This document shows, in pieces, positions 1-10,247 of a stretch of DNA of 64,000 bases; positions within the stretch are counted from its first letter, which is position 1, and each line of letters starts with the position of its first letter. The notes under the pieces were generated by a model that was not told the DNA's origin, made no database searches, and was given only the letters and a program-made list of their open reading frames with translations. The DNA lies in contig JADKAA010000024.1 of NCBI GenBank assembly GCA_016715465.1, positions 1,178,001 to 1,242,000 of the forward strand, given 5' to 3'. The position numbers were made by a program, and so were the translations under genes. Source of the DNA: Saprospiraceae bacterium (GTDB lineage Bacteria > Bacteroidota > Bacteroidia > Chitinophagales > Saprospiraceae).

Positions 1-2315
1 ATACCTTGATTATGGAGTGTCAGAATAGTGGGCAATTTGAAGTAGTAAGTTCTCAACCAATTTTGGGTTCGCCATTTACTTTCAATGGGGACAATAATCC
101 AGCCAATGACATAACGGTAGGAACACCTGCAGGCGGGGATTTGTCAGCCACTTATCCAAATCCAAAAGTCAAAGCCATCCAGGGTTTTGAGGTTTCCGAA
201 AATACACCCAATGTAGGAGAGGTATTAAAATGGAATGGTAGCCAGTGGTCTCCTGCCATTGACATATCCTCTACCACTGGGGGTGCCAGTGGTGTCAATT
301 CAATTATTTCAGGGCCGGGTATAGAAGTAAACAATGCCGATCCAAAAAACCCCATCATCATAAACAAAGGCGATGTAAGTAATTCTAATGAGCTTCAAAC
401 ACTTTCCATTAACGGTACAGAACTGAGTATTTCCAGTGGCAACTCCGTAACCTTACCTTCAGGAGATGGCTGGGGCACACAGGTCGTAGGTCATAATGCC
501 ACACTGTCAGGAGATGGCACAACAAATAATCCACTGCAGATCGCCCAGCAGGGAGCCACCAATGGCAAAGTACTAAAGTGGAATAATGTTTCCTGGACGC
601 CCATGGATGACCTGGGTTTTGACAATTGGGGTACGCAGGTAGTTCAGAAAGATGCCACTTTATCCGGGGACGGCACTGCTGGCAGTCCATTAATGTTGGC
701 GCCTCAGGGTGCAAGTAATGGACAGGTATTAAAATTTAATGCCACTGCAAATACATGGACACCTTCAAACGACAATGGAGCCGATAACTGGGGAACGCAG
801 GTAGTGCAGAAAGATCTGACATTAACAGGGGATGGCACCACCGGCAGCCCGCTAAAGTTGGCGCCTCAAGGAGCCACCAATGGACAGGTGTTGAAATACA
901 ATACCTCCTCAAATACATGGATCCCATCAAATGACAATGGTGCCGACAACTGGGGAACGCAGGTAGTGCAGAAAGATCTGACATTAACAGGGGATGGCAC
1001 CACCGGCAGCCCGCTAAAGTTGGCGCCTCAAGGAGCCACCAATGGGCAGGTGTTGAAATACAATACCTCCTCAAATACATGGATCCCATCAAATGACAAT
1101 GGTGCCGACAACTGGGGAACGCAGGTAGTGCAGAAAGATCTGACATTAACTGGGGATGGCACCACCGGCAGCCCGCTAAAGTTGGCGCCTCAAGGAGCCA
1201 CCAATGGGCAGGTGTTGAAATACAATACCTCCTCAAATACATGGATCCCATCAAATGACAATGGTGCCGACAACTGGGGAACGCAGGTAGTGCAGAAAGA
1301 TGCTTCTCTCATGGGCGATGGTACAACAGGCAGTCCCTTAAAATTAGCGGCACAAGGCGCAACCGGCGGACAAATTTTGGTATTTAACAGTCAGACAAGC
1401 CAATGGACACCTGGATATGATGGTTGGGGAAGTCAAACGGTTTTAACAGATGGCACACTTATGGGGAATGGCACTACCGGCAATCCGTTGAAGATTGCTA
1501 CCCAGGGAGCAGTAACAGGACAGGTATTGACGTATAATGCATCGGTCAATTCCTGGAAACCAGAGACGCCATCCAGTTCCAAATGGACTCAGTCTGGAAA
1601 CAATATTTATTTTAATGCCGGCAATGTGGGAATCGGTACTACTGCCCCCACATCAAAATTGGTGGTGGATGGCAGTATTGTACCGGAAACAAACAATACA
1701 GGAGACCTGGGTTCGTCCTCTTTACTTTGGGGAAAAACGTACACCTCAGCGTTGCATTTAGGCACGAATATTATCATTGCGACTACGCCAAGCGGGGCAA
1801 CGATTAATGAAGATTTCAGGCCATCAGATGCGGCTTCCTATAATTTGGGTGGCTCAGCTTTGCGATGGAATAATATTTATTCCCAAAATCCACTAAATAC
1901 CCCATCAGACATCAGATTAAAAAAGGACATTAAGGTTTTAAAATATGGCTTAAGTGACATTCTAAAATTGGAACCCAAATCGTATTCATTTAAAAATGAT
2001 GCGCAAAATAAGGTGCATTTTGGTCTCATTGCCCAACATACTAAAAAAATTATTCCAGAAGTAGTACAGGGTGATGAAGAAAAAGAAAATCTGAGTATGG
2101 CCTATGAGAGTCTGATACCCGTATTGATAAATGCCATCAAGGAACAACAACAAACGATCGATGATTTACAACTGAAAAATGAGGATTTATATGAAAAAAA
2201 TGCAAAACAGATTCAAGCCTTTCATGAAATGAAAGCTTCAAATGAGACACTTTTAAAAGAATTTAAGTCATTAAAACAATTGTATTTGTCAAACAAGGCT
2301 ATCGCTGATAAATAA
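1..2315 (+). CDS. Repeat adhesin/tail-fibre-like protein with C-terminal peptidase S74 (intramolecular chaperone) domain; 5' partial
   Basis: The frame is open to the window edge, so the N-terminus is missing and the first in-frame TTG/ATG codons (6, 12) are probably internal. About seven repeats of 54 residues, each beginning WGTQVVQKD-like and containing a GDGTTGSPLKLA-type core, run from roughly residue 155 to 520; the three central copies are almost identical at the DNA level with a 162-bp period (near 783-1290). A short segment with NVGIGTTAPTSKL, typical of bacterial S74 fibres, follows. The C-terminal domain starts at SDIRLKKDI (Ser near residue 634), the Ser/Lys signature of the self-cleaving S74 chaperone that trimerises phage tail spikes and bacterial surface fibres, and ends in a coiled coil of about 70 residues. 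It is likely a trimeric surface fibre. No T9SS domain is visible, and the secretion signal would lie upstream of the window. Confidence 0.8.
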   Translation, partial: TLIMECQNSGQFEVVSSQPILGSPFTFNGDNNPANDITVGTPAGGDLSATYPNPKVKAIQGFEVSENTPNVGEVLKWNGSQWSPAIDISSTTGGASGVNSIISGPGIEVNNADPKNPIIINKGDVSNSNELQTLSINGTELSISSGNSVTLPSGDGWGTQVVGHNATLSGDGTTNNPLQIAQQGATNGKVLKWNNVSWTPMDDLGFDNWGTQVVQKDATLSGDGTAGSPLMLAPQGASNGQVLKFNATANTWTPSNDNGADNWGTQVVQKDLTLTGDGTTGSPLKLAPQGATNGQVLKYNTSSNTWIPSNDNGADNWGTQVVQKDLTLTGDGTTGSPLKLAPQGATNGQVLKYNTSSNTWIPSNDNGADNWGTQVVQKDLTLTGDGTTGSPLKLAPQGATNGQVLKYNTSSNTWIPSNDNGADNWGTQVVQKDASLMGDGTTGSPLKLAAQGATGGQILVFNSQTSQWTPGYDGWGSQTVLTDGTLMGNGTTGNPLKIATQGAVTGQVLTYNASVNSWKPETPSSSKWTQSGNNIYFNAGNVGIGTTAPTSKLVVDGSIVPETNNTGDLGSSSLLWGKTYTSALHLGTNIIIATTPSGATINEDFRPSDAASYNLGGSALRWNNIYSQNPLNTPSDIRLKKDIKVLKYGLSDILKLEPKSYSFKNDAQNKVHFGLIAQHTKKIIPEVVQGDEEKENLSMAYESLIPVLINAIKEQQQTIDDLQLKNEDLYEKNAKQIQAFHEMKASNETLLKEFKSLKQLYLSNKAIADK
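783..1430 (+). repeat. 162-bp tandem coding repeat inside the S74 fibre gene
   Basis: Copies start near 783, 945, 1107 and 1269 with a period of 162 bp (54 codons). The 783, 945 and 1107 copies differ by only a few bases, so recent duplication, gene conversion or assembly copy-number error is possible. More diverged copies flank them. Confidence 0.85.
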
Positions 2316-2424
2316 CATATTATCATAAGAAGGTTTGCTGGACCTGGTCAAGTTGGCTTGATTGGCAGATAAAGTCTCGACATTACACCTCAGGAAAAAA
2401 TTTCGCCTAAATCCGCGTCATTTG

Positions 2425-2450
2425 CCCGGCTGACGACTGTCAGACAGGTA
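2425..2450. repeat. Dispersed palindromic repeat A (diverged copy)
   Basis: This 26-bp element resembles the copies listed elsewhere (ACCTGGCT...TAGACAGGT type). This one reads cccggctg...cagacaggt. It lies in the 2316-2679 spacer between convergent genes, which otherwise contains only the perfect palindrome and repeat B listed separately. Confidence 0.6.
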
Positions 2451-2556
2451 TTGAATGTCTTACTTGAAACTACTCATCTCCAATTCGATGCATGCATCTT
2501 CCACTGTGCTTAACATCTGGCAAATCAAACCACTAAGTCCCGCATCGCGTAACGAA

Positions 2557-2593
2557 CCACCTGCCTACCAGGCGCAGCCCGGTAGGCAGGTGG
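2557..2593. repeat. Perfect 13-bp inverted repeat
   Basis: Arm ccacctgcctacc (2557-2569) pairs perfectly with ggtaggcaggtgg (2581-2593) around an 11-nt loop containing ggcgcagccc. The loop and arm sequence resemble repeat A, so this may be a symmetrised member of that family. There is no T-tract, so it is not a classic terminator. Confidence 0.75.
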
Positions 2594-2598
2594 TTAAC

Positions 2599-2679
2599 CC
2601 CTCGCACACGGTTCGGTACTCCTCACCTTCGGTTTGGAACTTAGCAGCTTCCGCTTCGCTGCAGCATTCAGAACATTTC
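2599..2679. repeat. Dispersed repeat B
   Basis: The segment contains ctcaccttcggtttggaac followed by cttccgcttcgctgcagca. Closely similar segments occur at 26667-26745 and 50181-50359, each time next to repeat A or its relative. The small open frames that cross these copies are judged spurious. Confidence 0.65.
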
Positions 2680-4152
2680 CTACCATTTAACTACACTCGA
2701 CCATGTTGATTTTCCATGCCGGGTCACCATTATATGGTACAGACCACTTGGCAGTGAAGACAAATCAATTTCAATGCGGTTGTCATTGGTATGCTTAAAA
2801 AAAAGAGTATTTCCATTATTTGATACCAGACTCACCGTTTTTTCATCCGCATCTTGAAACAGGCAATATACATGTTCCATCGTTGGGTTGGGATAGACAA
2901 CCATCGTTGAAATTTCTTCTTTGGTGTCTGTCAACCATGGCCTGGCTTCGAATGCGCCAATGGAAGGTGGGTTGTTGTACCAATTACCCTCAATGTCTTC
3001 GGTGAGGCTGTTGTATGGTTGACCTGCTCCAATCGCGGGACTCGTTTCGTCCAGCTTGTAAAGTGTGCCAGCCATTAATCCGGGGTCACCTACCAGTTGA
3101 TTGATTACAGTTCCGGGTAGTGCAGGACCCTGCCAGGATGCATTGATGGCTTTGTACCACAAATTGTTAGAAAAGGTAAATGTTTGAGGTGCCGTATTGG
3201 GACCAATGTTCACTTCCGTATTTACTGCCTGATTGACCACAATGATGTTGTTGAAAAAATGATTGTCGCCACAGGGCAGAAAACGAGTGATGTCCACCGT
3301 TTCCTGCAAAATGCGCATTACCCATTTGGTGGGGAATAAGATGGTATTATTTGATACACTTACCTCGCGGCATCCCACAAAGGCAATGGGTGCTTCAGAA
3401 CCCTGAAACACATTGGCGATGACTCTCAGCCGGCTGGCTTCGCTGGTGGCATTCTGGGGTCTGAAAAAGGCCAGCCCGGTGCTTCCGCCAAGATTGATGG
3501 CGCGTGCGCCTCCGTTTTCAAACCGGTTGGCGGTGATCAATATATCGGCTGTGCCACCTTTTGCCTGGATGGAATTGCTGCCCTGATTTTTAAAGCTGTT
3601 GTTGGCAATGACCCCATTATGACAACCTACCATGTCTATGCCACTGCCGCCTGCAGCTCCATTTAAAAACTGGCATGACCGGATCTCAAAATCGTCCAGC
3701 CCGGACAGTTTCAGAAGGTCATTGTTTCCTGTGGCATTTATATCCTGAAATGTACAGTCGATGATGCGAATATGGTGTGCCGGACTCTCAAAACTACCGC
3801 CATCGTCGATGTTCATGCCGTTGCCTGTTTGTTTTTCAAACGTCAACCCTTCAATATGCAAATAACTGCAATCCGAAAACTGTATGCTGTTTCCTCCGCC
3901 ACGAATCACTGTCTTTTTACCGGTTGCCGGTATCAGGTAGATGTATTTTCCGGCACTGCCATTCAGATTGGCGATGGCCATGCCGCCCGTCATGATTTCG
4001 TCATGACATACGATGGAATCACCCGGCTTTGCTACCTTCGCCGCATCGGTTATGGTCTTGTAGGCATAAGCCATACCCACAGGTAAGGTGGTTGCCGATA
4101 AGGTAAAGTGAAAGATTAGCAGGGTCATTAAAGACAGGACAGTTCTGTTCAT
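2680..4152 (-). CDS. Secreted right-handed parallel beta-helix protein with T9SS type A sorting domain
   Basis: This is a 490-residue intact protein. It has a hydrophobic N-terminal signal (MNRTVLSLMTLLIFHFTLSA), then a PGDSIVCHDEI / YIYLIPATGKKTVIRG segment like chondroitinase-B/pectate-lyase folds, then many beta-helix coils rich in N-x-F/I motifs (CTFQDIN, NNSFKN, NRFENGG, NTILF). The last 80 residues begin VVYPNPTMEHVYCLF and end with LPSGLYHIMV and a basic tail, a T9SS C-terminal signal that directs export and surface anchoring. The fold suggests polysaccharide binding or lysis, but no catalytic residues can be assigned from sequence alone. It is followed on the minus strand by repeat-rich DNA and faces the S74 fibre gene convergently. 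Confidence 0.85.
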   Translation of the reverse strand: MNRTVLSLMTLLIFHFTLSATTLPVGMAYAYKTITDAAKVAKPGDSIVCHDEIMTGGMAIANLNGSAGKYIYLIPATGKKTVIRGGGNSIQFSDCSYLHIEGLTFEKQTGNGMNIDDGGSFESPAHHIRIIDCTFQDINATGNNDLLKLSGLDDFEIRSCQFLNGAAGGSGIDMVGCHNGVIANNSFKNQGSNSIQAKGGTADILITANRFENGGARAINLGGSTGLAFFRPQNATSEASRLRVIANVFQGSEAPIAFVGCREVSVSNNTILFPTKWVMRILQETVDITRFLPCGDNHFFNNIIVVNQAVNTEVNIGPNTAPQTFTFSNNLWYKAINASWQGPALPGTVINQLVGDPGLMAGTLYKLDETSPAIGAGQPYNSLTEDIEGNWYNNPPSIGAFEARPWLTDTKEEISTMVVYPNPTMEHVYCLFQDADEKTVSLVSNNGNTLFFKHTNDNRIEIDLSSLPSGLYHIMVTRHGKSTWSSVVKW

Positions 4153-4218
4153 TGGCAGCTATTTTAAAATATAAAGTTTGCTTATTCTATTCCCCTTTCT
4201 ATAGTGCAGGGCCGTATT

Positions 4219-7052
4219 TTACATCTTCACAAATTTCAAGGATACATCTCCATCGGGTACTTTCAAGGTGATGATATATAAGCCATTGGCCAAACCCGAT
4301 GCATCCACCTCATTGTAGGTACTGAAACCCCTTTGAAGCAACTTTCCATCGATACTGTAAATTTCATAATGTACCTGAATGTCATCAGTGATGGGCGACG
4401 TCAGGGTAATTTTCTGGTCCACCAAGCTTGGACATAAGGCATAATTTACCTTCTTTTCATGGTCAGGGAAAATCGTTTCATCGAGGTAATATCTGAATAA
4501 CTGGTTTCCATATTCTCTGTCTTGTGCGATGAAATACAGATAGCCTTTGCTGTAAAATTTGTCAAAAGGCACATTGGCAGTGGTCGAACCAGGGAACAGA
4601 TTCCTGATGTTCTTCGCATCAATGGTCTCTCCATTTCCTTTTTGATGCAGGATATACCTGCCCGTAAAAAGTAGTTTTCCTCCCGTTCCTCCACCCACGT
4701 CGAAGCTGGAGGCATAAAACAAACTATCGAGCCGGTAATGAGGGATTATGGTCGAATAATGATCTTTGAGTTGATAGGTTGATAAATGGCCGCGATAGGT
4801 CTCACCGCCAATGGCATAAACAAAGGTATCATTTTGGAAAAGGCTATGTCCCACATAGTATTCCCCTTCCGGCAGTGCCGGTAGCGGGTATAATCTTTTT
4901 TCGGAAAGGTTAAAAAGATAAGCCGTATCCCTGCCCACTCCTTTGTATAATATATGATTATCTCCAACAGCTATCTGGCGCAGGTTTGGGTGGCTTTTGT
5001 ATTCTACAGTTTGATGCCCATCATAGCCTATCAGCGTTCTTTGGCCATTGGCAGAGCCAACGAGATAAATGACATCGTGTTGTTCATCAGCGTACATTTT
5101 GTTAATGTAGTCAAATTGGTCCACTACAGGGATGAGTCCGGTTTCCCCATGCGATATATATCCTGGTCATTCTCCAATTGCAGGTACCATGAACCATTGA
5201 ACTTTGTAATGGTGCTTCCAACGCAACATACGATGGGCGCTTTATGGTACACTTCAGGTACATCACTTTTAACCCGCATAAAAAAACTGTCGCGTTTGTA
5301 TAAAAGAAAGTCTTCCATGACAAACAGAAAGGAATTGTCAGAAAGGTCCAGGGCATTGTATGGTTTGAAAATGCCAAAATATCCAGCGTCTATCTTCTGA
5401 CTGGTTTGTGTCTTTGGATCAAATAAGGTAAGTTGATTAGGGCCACTACTTCTATTCAGAATAAAAAATTTACCCTTGAAATGAACCAGGTCCTCAATGG
5501 TTGGATCCATTGACAAACGGCCAATATATTTATTATTTTTCCCGTCAAATTCATGCACATAAATGAAGGTGTCATCTGTAGTGGTGTATTGCAATTTTTT
5601 ATGGCGCAGGGTAAAATATTTCGGCACATTTCGGTTCAAAGGTATAGATACCAGTGGTAGATCATTGAGTTTTTGAATACTTCTTCCTTTTACCTGAAAC
5701 AGGTCATTTGCAAAAAGCACCATGCCTGTACCTACTTTTAACAGCTTTGCCTGACTTGGCAACCCCAGTTGATGGTGGAGAAGGTTTATGGGATCTACTT
5801 GTTTTCGCTGGATGTCCACCCGGTGACATGAAGCAGCTTTCTGATGCGTACTCTCCAGCACAATCAGTGGGTCCTGATCTGGCCATCGAAAGGTTCTGAA
5901 TGAGGTAAGTACAGCTGGATTTATTCCGTTCAGGTCAAAGGCCATGGTGTCCAAAGTGTTGAAATCGATGCGCGTAAATCCTTTGCCATTGTACAGATAA
6001 TCTACGTCTGCAGCTACATAAGGAATGCGGTCAGAAATCGGATAGGGATTATAGGAAACTTTGTATTTTCTCAACATACCCCGTCGGTAGTCAAACTGAA
6101 ACATCGAATATCCGGAGTCAAAACAGAGCAGAAAGGTGGGATGAAAAATCGCCTTTGAAGTCATAAAAGCGCTTTGGTATGCCTTCCCTTTGGCTTCGGC
6201 CAGGATGCGTTCATTCCTTACATCATAGGATAGAATATGGTAGTCATCGCCTTTTGCGGATAAGACCACCAGCATACTGTCCTGTTGATAAATTTGGTAC
6301 TCTTCGAAGTTTTTAAAGGCAATACCCGTTATATTTCCGGAGGCCTTTGTCTTTGGATCAAAATACCTGGGCTGACCATCCTCGTACAGGTACCAAAATT
6401 TTTCATCCGTATAGTAGAATTGCAGTTGACGGGAAACCTCAGGAACGATGACCTGCGATTCGTTGGTTTCTATGTCGATGACGGTGTACCGGCTTTTTTG
6501 AACACCGTTTTTTTGGTAGAAGCTATGAAAAACAAATTGATCCGCATTGCGGCTTACCGGCGTACCATAAGAAGGATTTAGCGCAGATATGCCGTTTTGA
6601 TAATCCAGGATGTAATAAAGATAATAAGCTTCGGCAGGAGGTTTCAATTTAAGCAGGCAATAGTTCTCACCGTAAAACAATGTATTGGTGTAGGTCTCAA
6701 ACCCTTCAGGCGTCGGAAAACGGTTCAGTAAACCTGTGGCTAAGTGATAGGTGTAAAAAGAAGTATAGTCCTGAAACAAGAGGTATTCTTTATAAAATCG
6801 CAACGAGCCGGAGAAAAATCCAGCCCCAATGAATTCCCGTTCAAATAGCAGGGTTGCAGAATCTGCTGCTACTACCGAAAAAAGTTTTAACCGATCCAGC
6901 GGGTATATCGAAACCACATATTTTCGACCGAGGTATTCATGACTTATTTCGTTGAAAGTCATGGTATTGGTGTGTATATCGGTAAGTCTTTCCTGGGCAG
7001 GAAGCACGGTGTAAAAGAAAAATAGAACCAGGATGATTGGATATTTTTTCAT
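4219..7052 (-). CDS. Secreted propeller-like T9SS surface protein (one frameshift)
   Basis: Two overlapping frames (7052-5124 and 5124-4219) form one gene of about 944 residues. The first part ends DQDIYRMG then drifts to a stop, while the second frame read upstream continues GETGLIPVVDQFDYINK; the shift falls at the CCCC run near 5144-5147. The start is ATG at 7052 (MKKYPIILVLFFFYTVLPAQ, a clear signal peptide), because the in-frame TTG at 7079 lies inside the promoter -7 box. The body has many YxYDxxxxxxxxL-type beta repeats, consistent with a propeller. The C-terminus (KITLTSPITDDIQVHYEIYS, SGLANGLYIITL) is a T9SS sorting domain. No enzymatic motif was recognised. The frameshift is probably a sequencing error. 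Confidence 0.75.
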
Positions 7053-7076
7053 AGTAGATTTTACAAATACATGTTC

Positions 7077-7084
7077 CAAAGATA
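7077..7084 (-). promoter_or_regulatory. Promoter -7 box for the propeller-like gene
   Basis: The reverse complement reads TATCTTTG, an exact match to the Bacteroidota TAnnTTTG element, 25 bp upstream of ATG 7052. No TTG is present at the expected -33 position. Confidence 0.6.
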
Positions 7085-7165
7085 ATTTTTTGCCTGGAAA
7101 TATTTAAATCAGGTCAACTTCAATGTCCGTTTGAGTACCATTTCGTCTAAAGATGATTTTGATTC

Positions 7166-7197
7166 TTGAAAGTCAGTCGAAAATTAGGTTAATTTTG
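7166..7197 (+). promoter_or_regulatory. Promoter of the P-type ATPase gene (TTG-N21-TAATTTTG)
   Basis: TTG at 7166-7168 and TAATTTTG at 7190-7197 are separated by 21 nt, the Bacteroidota sigma-A pattern. A start site near 7204 would give a leader of about 50 nt before ATG 7255. Confidence 0.65.
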
Positions 7198-7254
7198 AAG
7201 TGCGAAAATGAAACATCCGGGTCGGCTTGTTCGACACTTCGTTGCAAATAATAC

Positions 7255-9734
7255 ATGATCACAAAGGGCATATCTGACCAGGCTGCAGGAGAAATACTCA
7301 GGAAGTCAGGATACAACGAATTACCTTCTTCCAAACCAAAATCGGTCTGGATTGTGGCCAAAGAAGTAATTTCTGAACCTATGTTCATGCTGTTGTTGGG
7401 CTGTGGTTTTTTATACATGGTGCTGGGCGACTATAAGGAGGGCATTGTCATGATCTCCACGATCTTCATCCTGGTGGGTATTTCTTTTTATCAAAACTTC
7501 AGGACGGAAAAGGCACTGGCGGCCTTGCGCAGCCTGGCATCTCCAAGGGTATTGGTGTACAGGGACGGGGTGTTAAAGCGCATCCCGGGCAGGGAGGTGG
7601 TCCCCGGAGACGTCATGATGCTCAATGAAGGAGATAGGGTAGCCGCAGATGGGGAGCTGATGGAAAGTGTAAACCTCGAAATCGATGAATCCATGTTGTC
7701 GGGAGAATCAGTGACCGTGAGGAAACAAATTGGCAAAGAAATTCTGGTGTACAGCGGCACACTCATCGTCAAAGGCAAAGGAACAGCGCTGGTCATGGCC
7801 ACAGGTTTACAGGCTAAACTGGGTAAAATCGCAACTTCCCTTAACGAAACCAATGGAGGTGGCACCCATCTTCAAAAGGAAATGACCATTTTGGTTCGCA
7901 GGCTGGGCATCGCCGGAGCCATCATTTGTTTGGGCATTGTCGGCATTTATTATGCCGTCAGGGGAAACTTTATCCAATCCCTGCTCAATGGCCTGGCCGC
8001 CGCAATGGCCATCATACCTGAAGAATTCCCCGTGGTTTTCACCATCTTTCTGGCATTAGGTGCCTGGAGGCTTTCAAAGGTCAATGTGCTCACCCGGAAA
8101 CCTTCAGCCATTGAGAACCTTGGCTCAGCTACCGTACTTTGTTCTGACAAGACCGGCACCATTACCCAAAATAAAATGATGGTAGTCATGCTTTACGACG
8201 GTGCTTCCACGATTGAAATTGACGCTTCAAAAAAAGCCCCAGGAGATTTTAAAAGCCTGGTAGAATATGCCTATGTTGCCTCCCAGCACGATTCGATCGA
8301 TCCCATGGAAAAGGCCATCCAGGTCCTGCACACAGCCTCGCATGACGGCATTTATCCTGTACATCCACTGTTGAAAGCATATGAATTGAGCGACGACCTG
8401 TTGGCCATGACAAGGTGGGTAAACAATGATGACAATGGCGGACTCATGGGTGCCACCAAAGGAGCTCCTGAAGCCATATTCCAATTGTGTGGCATGTCTG
8501 AGGCGGATGCTGCAGTTCACCTGGAAGCTGTAAAAAAAATGGCAGAAGCTGGGTGTCGTGTCATTGGGGTAGCCCGCCCTTCTTAGGAAGGTGCGAATTT
8601 GCCGGAGAAGCCAGACTGAGTTTAAGTTCACCTTTTTAGGCCTCTTGGGCCTGGAAGACCCGTTGCGACCCGAAGTGACACTGCGGCCGAAGAATGCAAC
8701 ACCGCCGGCATCCGCGTCATCATGATTACCGGCGATTATCCTGCCACTGCAAAAGCATTGGCGCCAGGATTGGACTTCCAGCTACATCCGTGTTGACTGG
8801 AAGTGAAATGGAGGCCATGGACGATGCAGCCCTGGCAGTTTCAATCAAAGACACCCATATTTTTGCCCGTATCATTCCTGAACAAAAACTCAGGTTGGTC
8901 AACATCCTCAAGGCCAATGGGGAGGTGGTGGCCATGACGGGTGATGGGGTCAATGATGCGCCCGCCCTCAAAGCAGCCGACATCGGCATTGCCATGGGAA
9001 ATAAAGGCACTGACGTAGCCCGTGAATCTGCATCACTGGTGTTGCTGGATGACAACTTTGCCTCCATCGTCACCGCCATCCGGCTCGGCCGTAGAATTTA
9101 TGACAACCTGCAAAAGGCAATGTCTTATATCCTGGCCATCCACATTCCCATCATAGGGCTTACGGTATTGCCAGCCTTCAATCCCACCATGCCCCTGCTG
9201 TTATTGCCATTGCACATCATCCTCATGGAACTCATCATCGACCCGGTTTGTTCGGTAGCCTTTGAATTTGAAAAAGACGAACGCGGCATCATGAAGAGGC
9301 CCCCTCGCGATCCAAAATCCACCTTCTTTGGCCGTCAGGAGTTTATCAAAAGTGTGGGACAAGGTCTGCTATTGCTGATCATGGTCTCAGGTGTCTATTT
9401 TAGTTCTTTCCGTGAAGGGCACACAGACGGGCAGGCCAGGATGATCGCCTTTTTTGCGCTGATCATTGGCAACTTGTTTTTGATTTTCACCAACCTGTCA
9501 AAAACCCGCACCATCCTCGATTTGGTTATCAGAGGCAATAAAGAAGTCTTTGTCATCACCGGGGTAGTAGCGGCCTTTGTAGCCATGCTCACGTTGATTC
9601 CCGCATTACGCGAACTTATGAGTTTTGAACTGCCCAAATATTTTCACTTCACTACTACCATCGCTGGTTCCCTGATCATCATGTCACTCATGGAATTGAT
9701 GAAGCTGTGGAAGGGGAGGGGAATACAGAAATAG
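7255..9734 (+). CDS. P2-type cation-transporting ATPase (interrupted by frameshifts)
   Basis: This ATP-driven inner-membrane cation pump is reconstructed from frames 7255-8586 and 8694-9734, about 826 codons, normal for the family. In order there is a cation-ATPase N-terminal segment (GISDQAAGEIL), the actuator (ESMLSGES), membrane motif PEEFP, phosphorylation site SDKTGTITQNKM, the hinge TGDGVNDAPALKAADIGIAMG, and C-terminal membrane helices. The bridge 8587-8800 still encodes family sequence in shifted frames (FLGLLGLEDPLRPEV, NTAGIRVIMITGDYPATAKAL, ARIGLPATS), so at least three small indels occur near 8585, 8672 and 8793. PEEFP replaces the PEGLP of well-studied Ca2+ pumps, so the transported ion should be left open. 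Probably functional in the organism if the indels are sequencing errors. Confidence 0.75.
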
Positions 9735-9763
9735 CCACTAGACTTCCTCTGATAGTGTCCTGA

Positions 9764-10090
9764 AGCGCTGTTTGAAGTTTGCAACTCTGCCCTAAAAGCG
9801 TCATCACTGCCCTGTTGCCTTAATTTCGACAATTCCATCATCCAACGAGCTGTTTGAAGTTTGTAACTTCAAACCCCATATTTACATTTCTGCCCTGTTG
9901 CTGTAATTTCGACAAACCCATCTACCTAACGAGCTATTTGAATTTTGCAACTTCAAACCCCTATTAGCATTTCTGCTGACTCCACCTACGATCGTCATCA
10001 ATGCCCTATTGCCTTAATTTCGACTATTCCATCACCCAACGAGCAGTTTGAATTTTGCAACTTCAAACCCCTATTAGCATTTCTGCTTTT
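9764..10090. repeat. Four-copy hairpin-containing tandem repeat
   Basis: Imperfect units start near 9764, 9847, 9931 and 10041 (periods 83, 84 and 110). Each has the order gagc-TTTGAAgTTT-g-AACTTCAAACCCC, then a segment like ccctgttgccttaatttcgac, then ccatcacccaac. In the 9853-9873 copy TTTGAAGTT and AACTTCAAA form a perfect 9-bp hairpin with a TGT loop; other copies keep the hairpin with one mismatch. The array fills the 9735-10150 spacer after the ATPase gene, with no plausible coding sequence. Confidence 0.75.
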
Positions 10091-10153
10091 TTAATTCGTA
10101 TGATAAATACATATTAACCCAGGCACAACACGATTCCCCAAATCCCCAAAACA

Positions 10154-10186
10154 AGAAAGCCGGCAATAATTTGCCGGCTTTCTCTA
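10154..10186. terminator. Bidirectional rho-independent terminator
   Basis: A perfect 13-bp stem, agaaagccggcaa (10154-10166) and ttgccggctttct (10171-10183), closes a 4-nt taat loop. It lies between the convergent ATPase and beta-helix genes. Confidence 0.8.
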
Positions 10187-10247
10187 TTGTGCTATGTAAG
10201 TTTCACAAGATTTTAGATGGTTAATCTATACTGCAATTTCGGATGTT

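Noticed and set aside
736..1254. 172-codon minus-strand repeat open frame
   Set aside because: Shadow of the 162-bp coding repeats of the S74 fibre gene on the opposite strand.
2455..2709. Short plus-strand open frame (LAASASLQHSEHF-type peptide)
   Set aside because: It consists of repeats A and B and recurs in altered form at 50139-50417, so it reflects repeat sequence rather than a gene.
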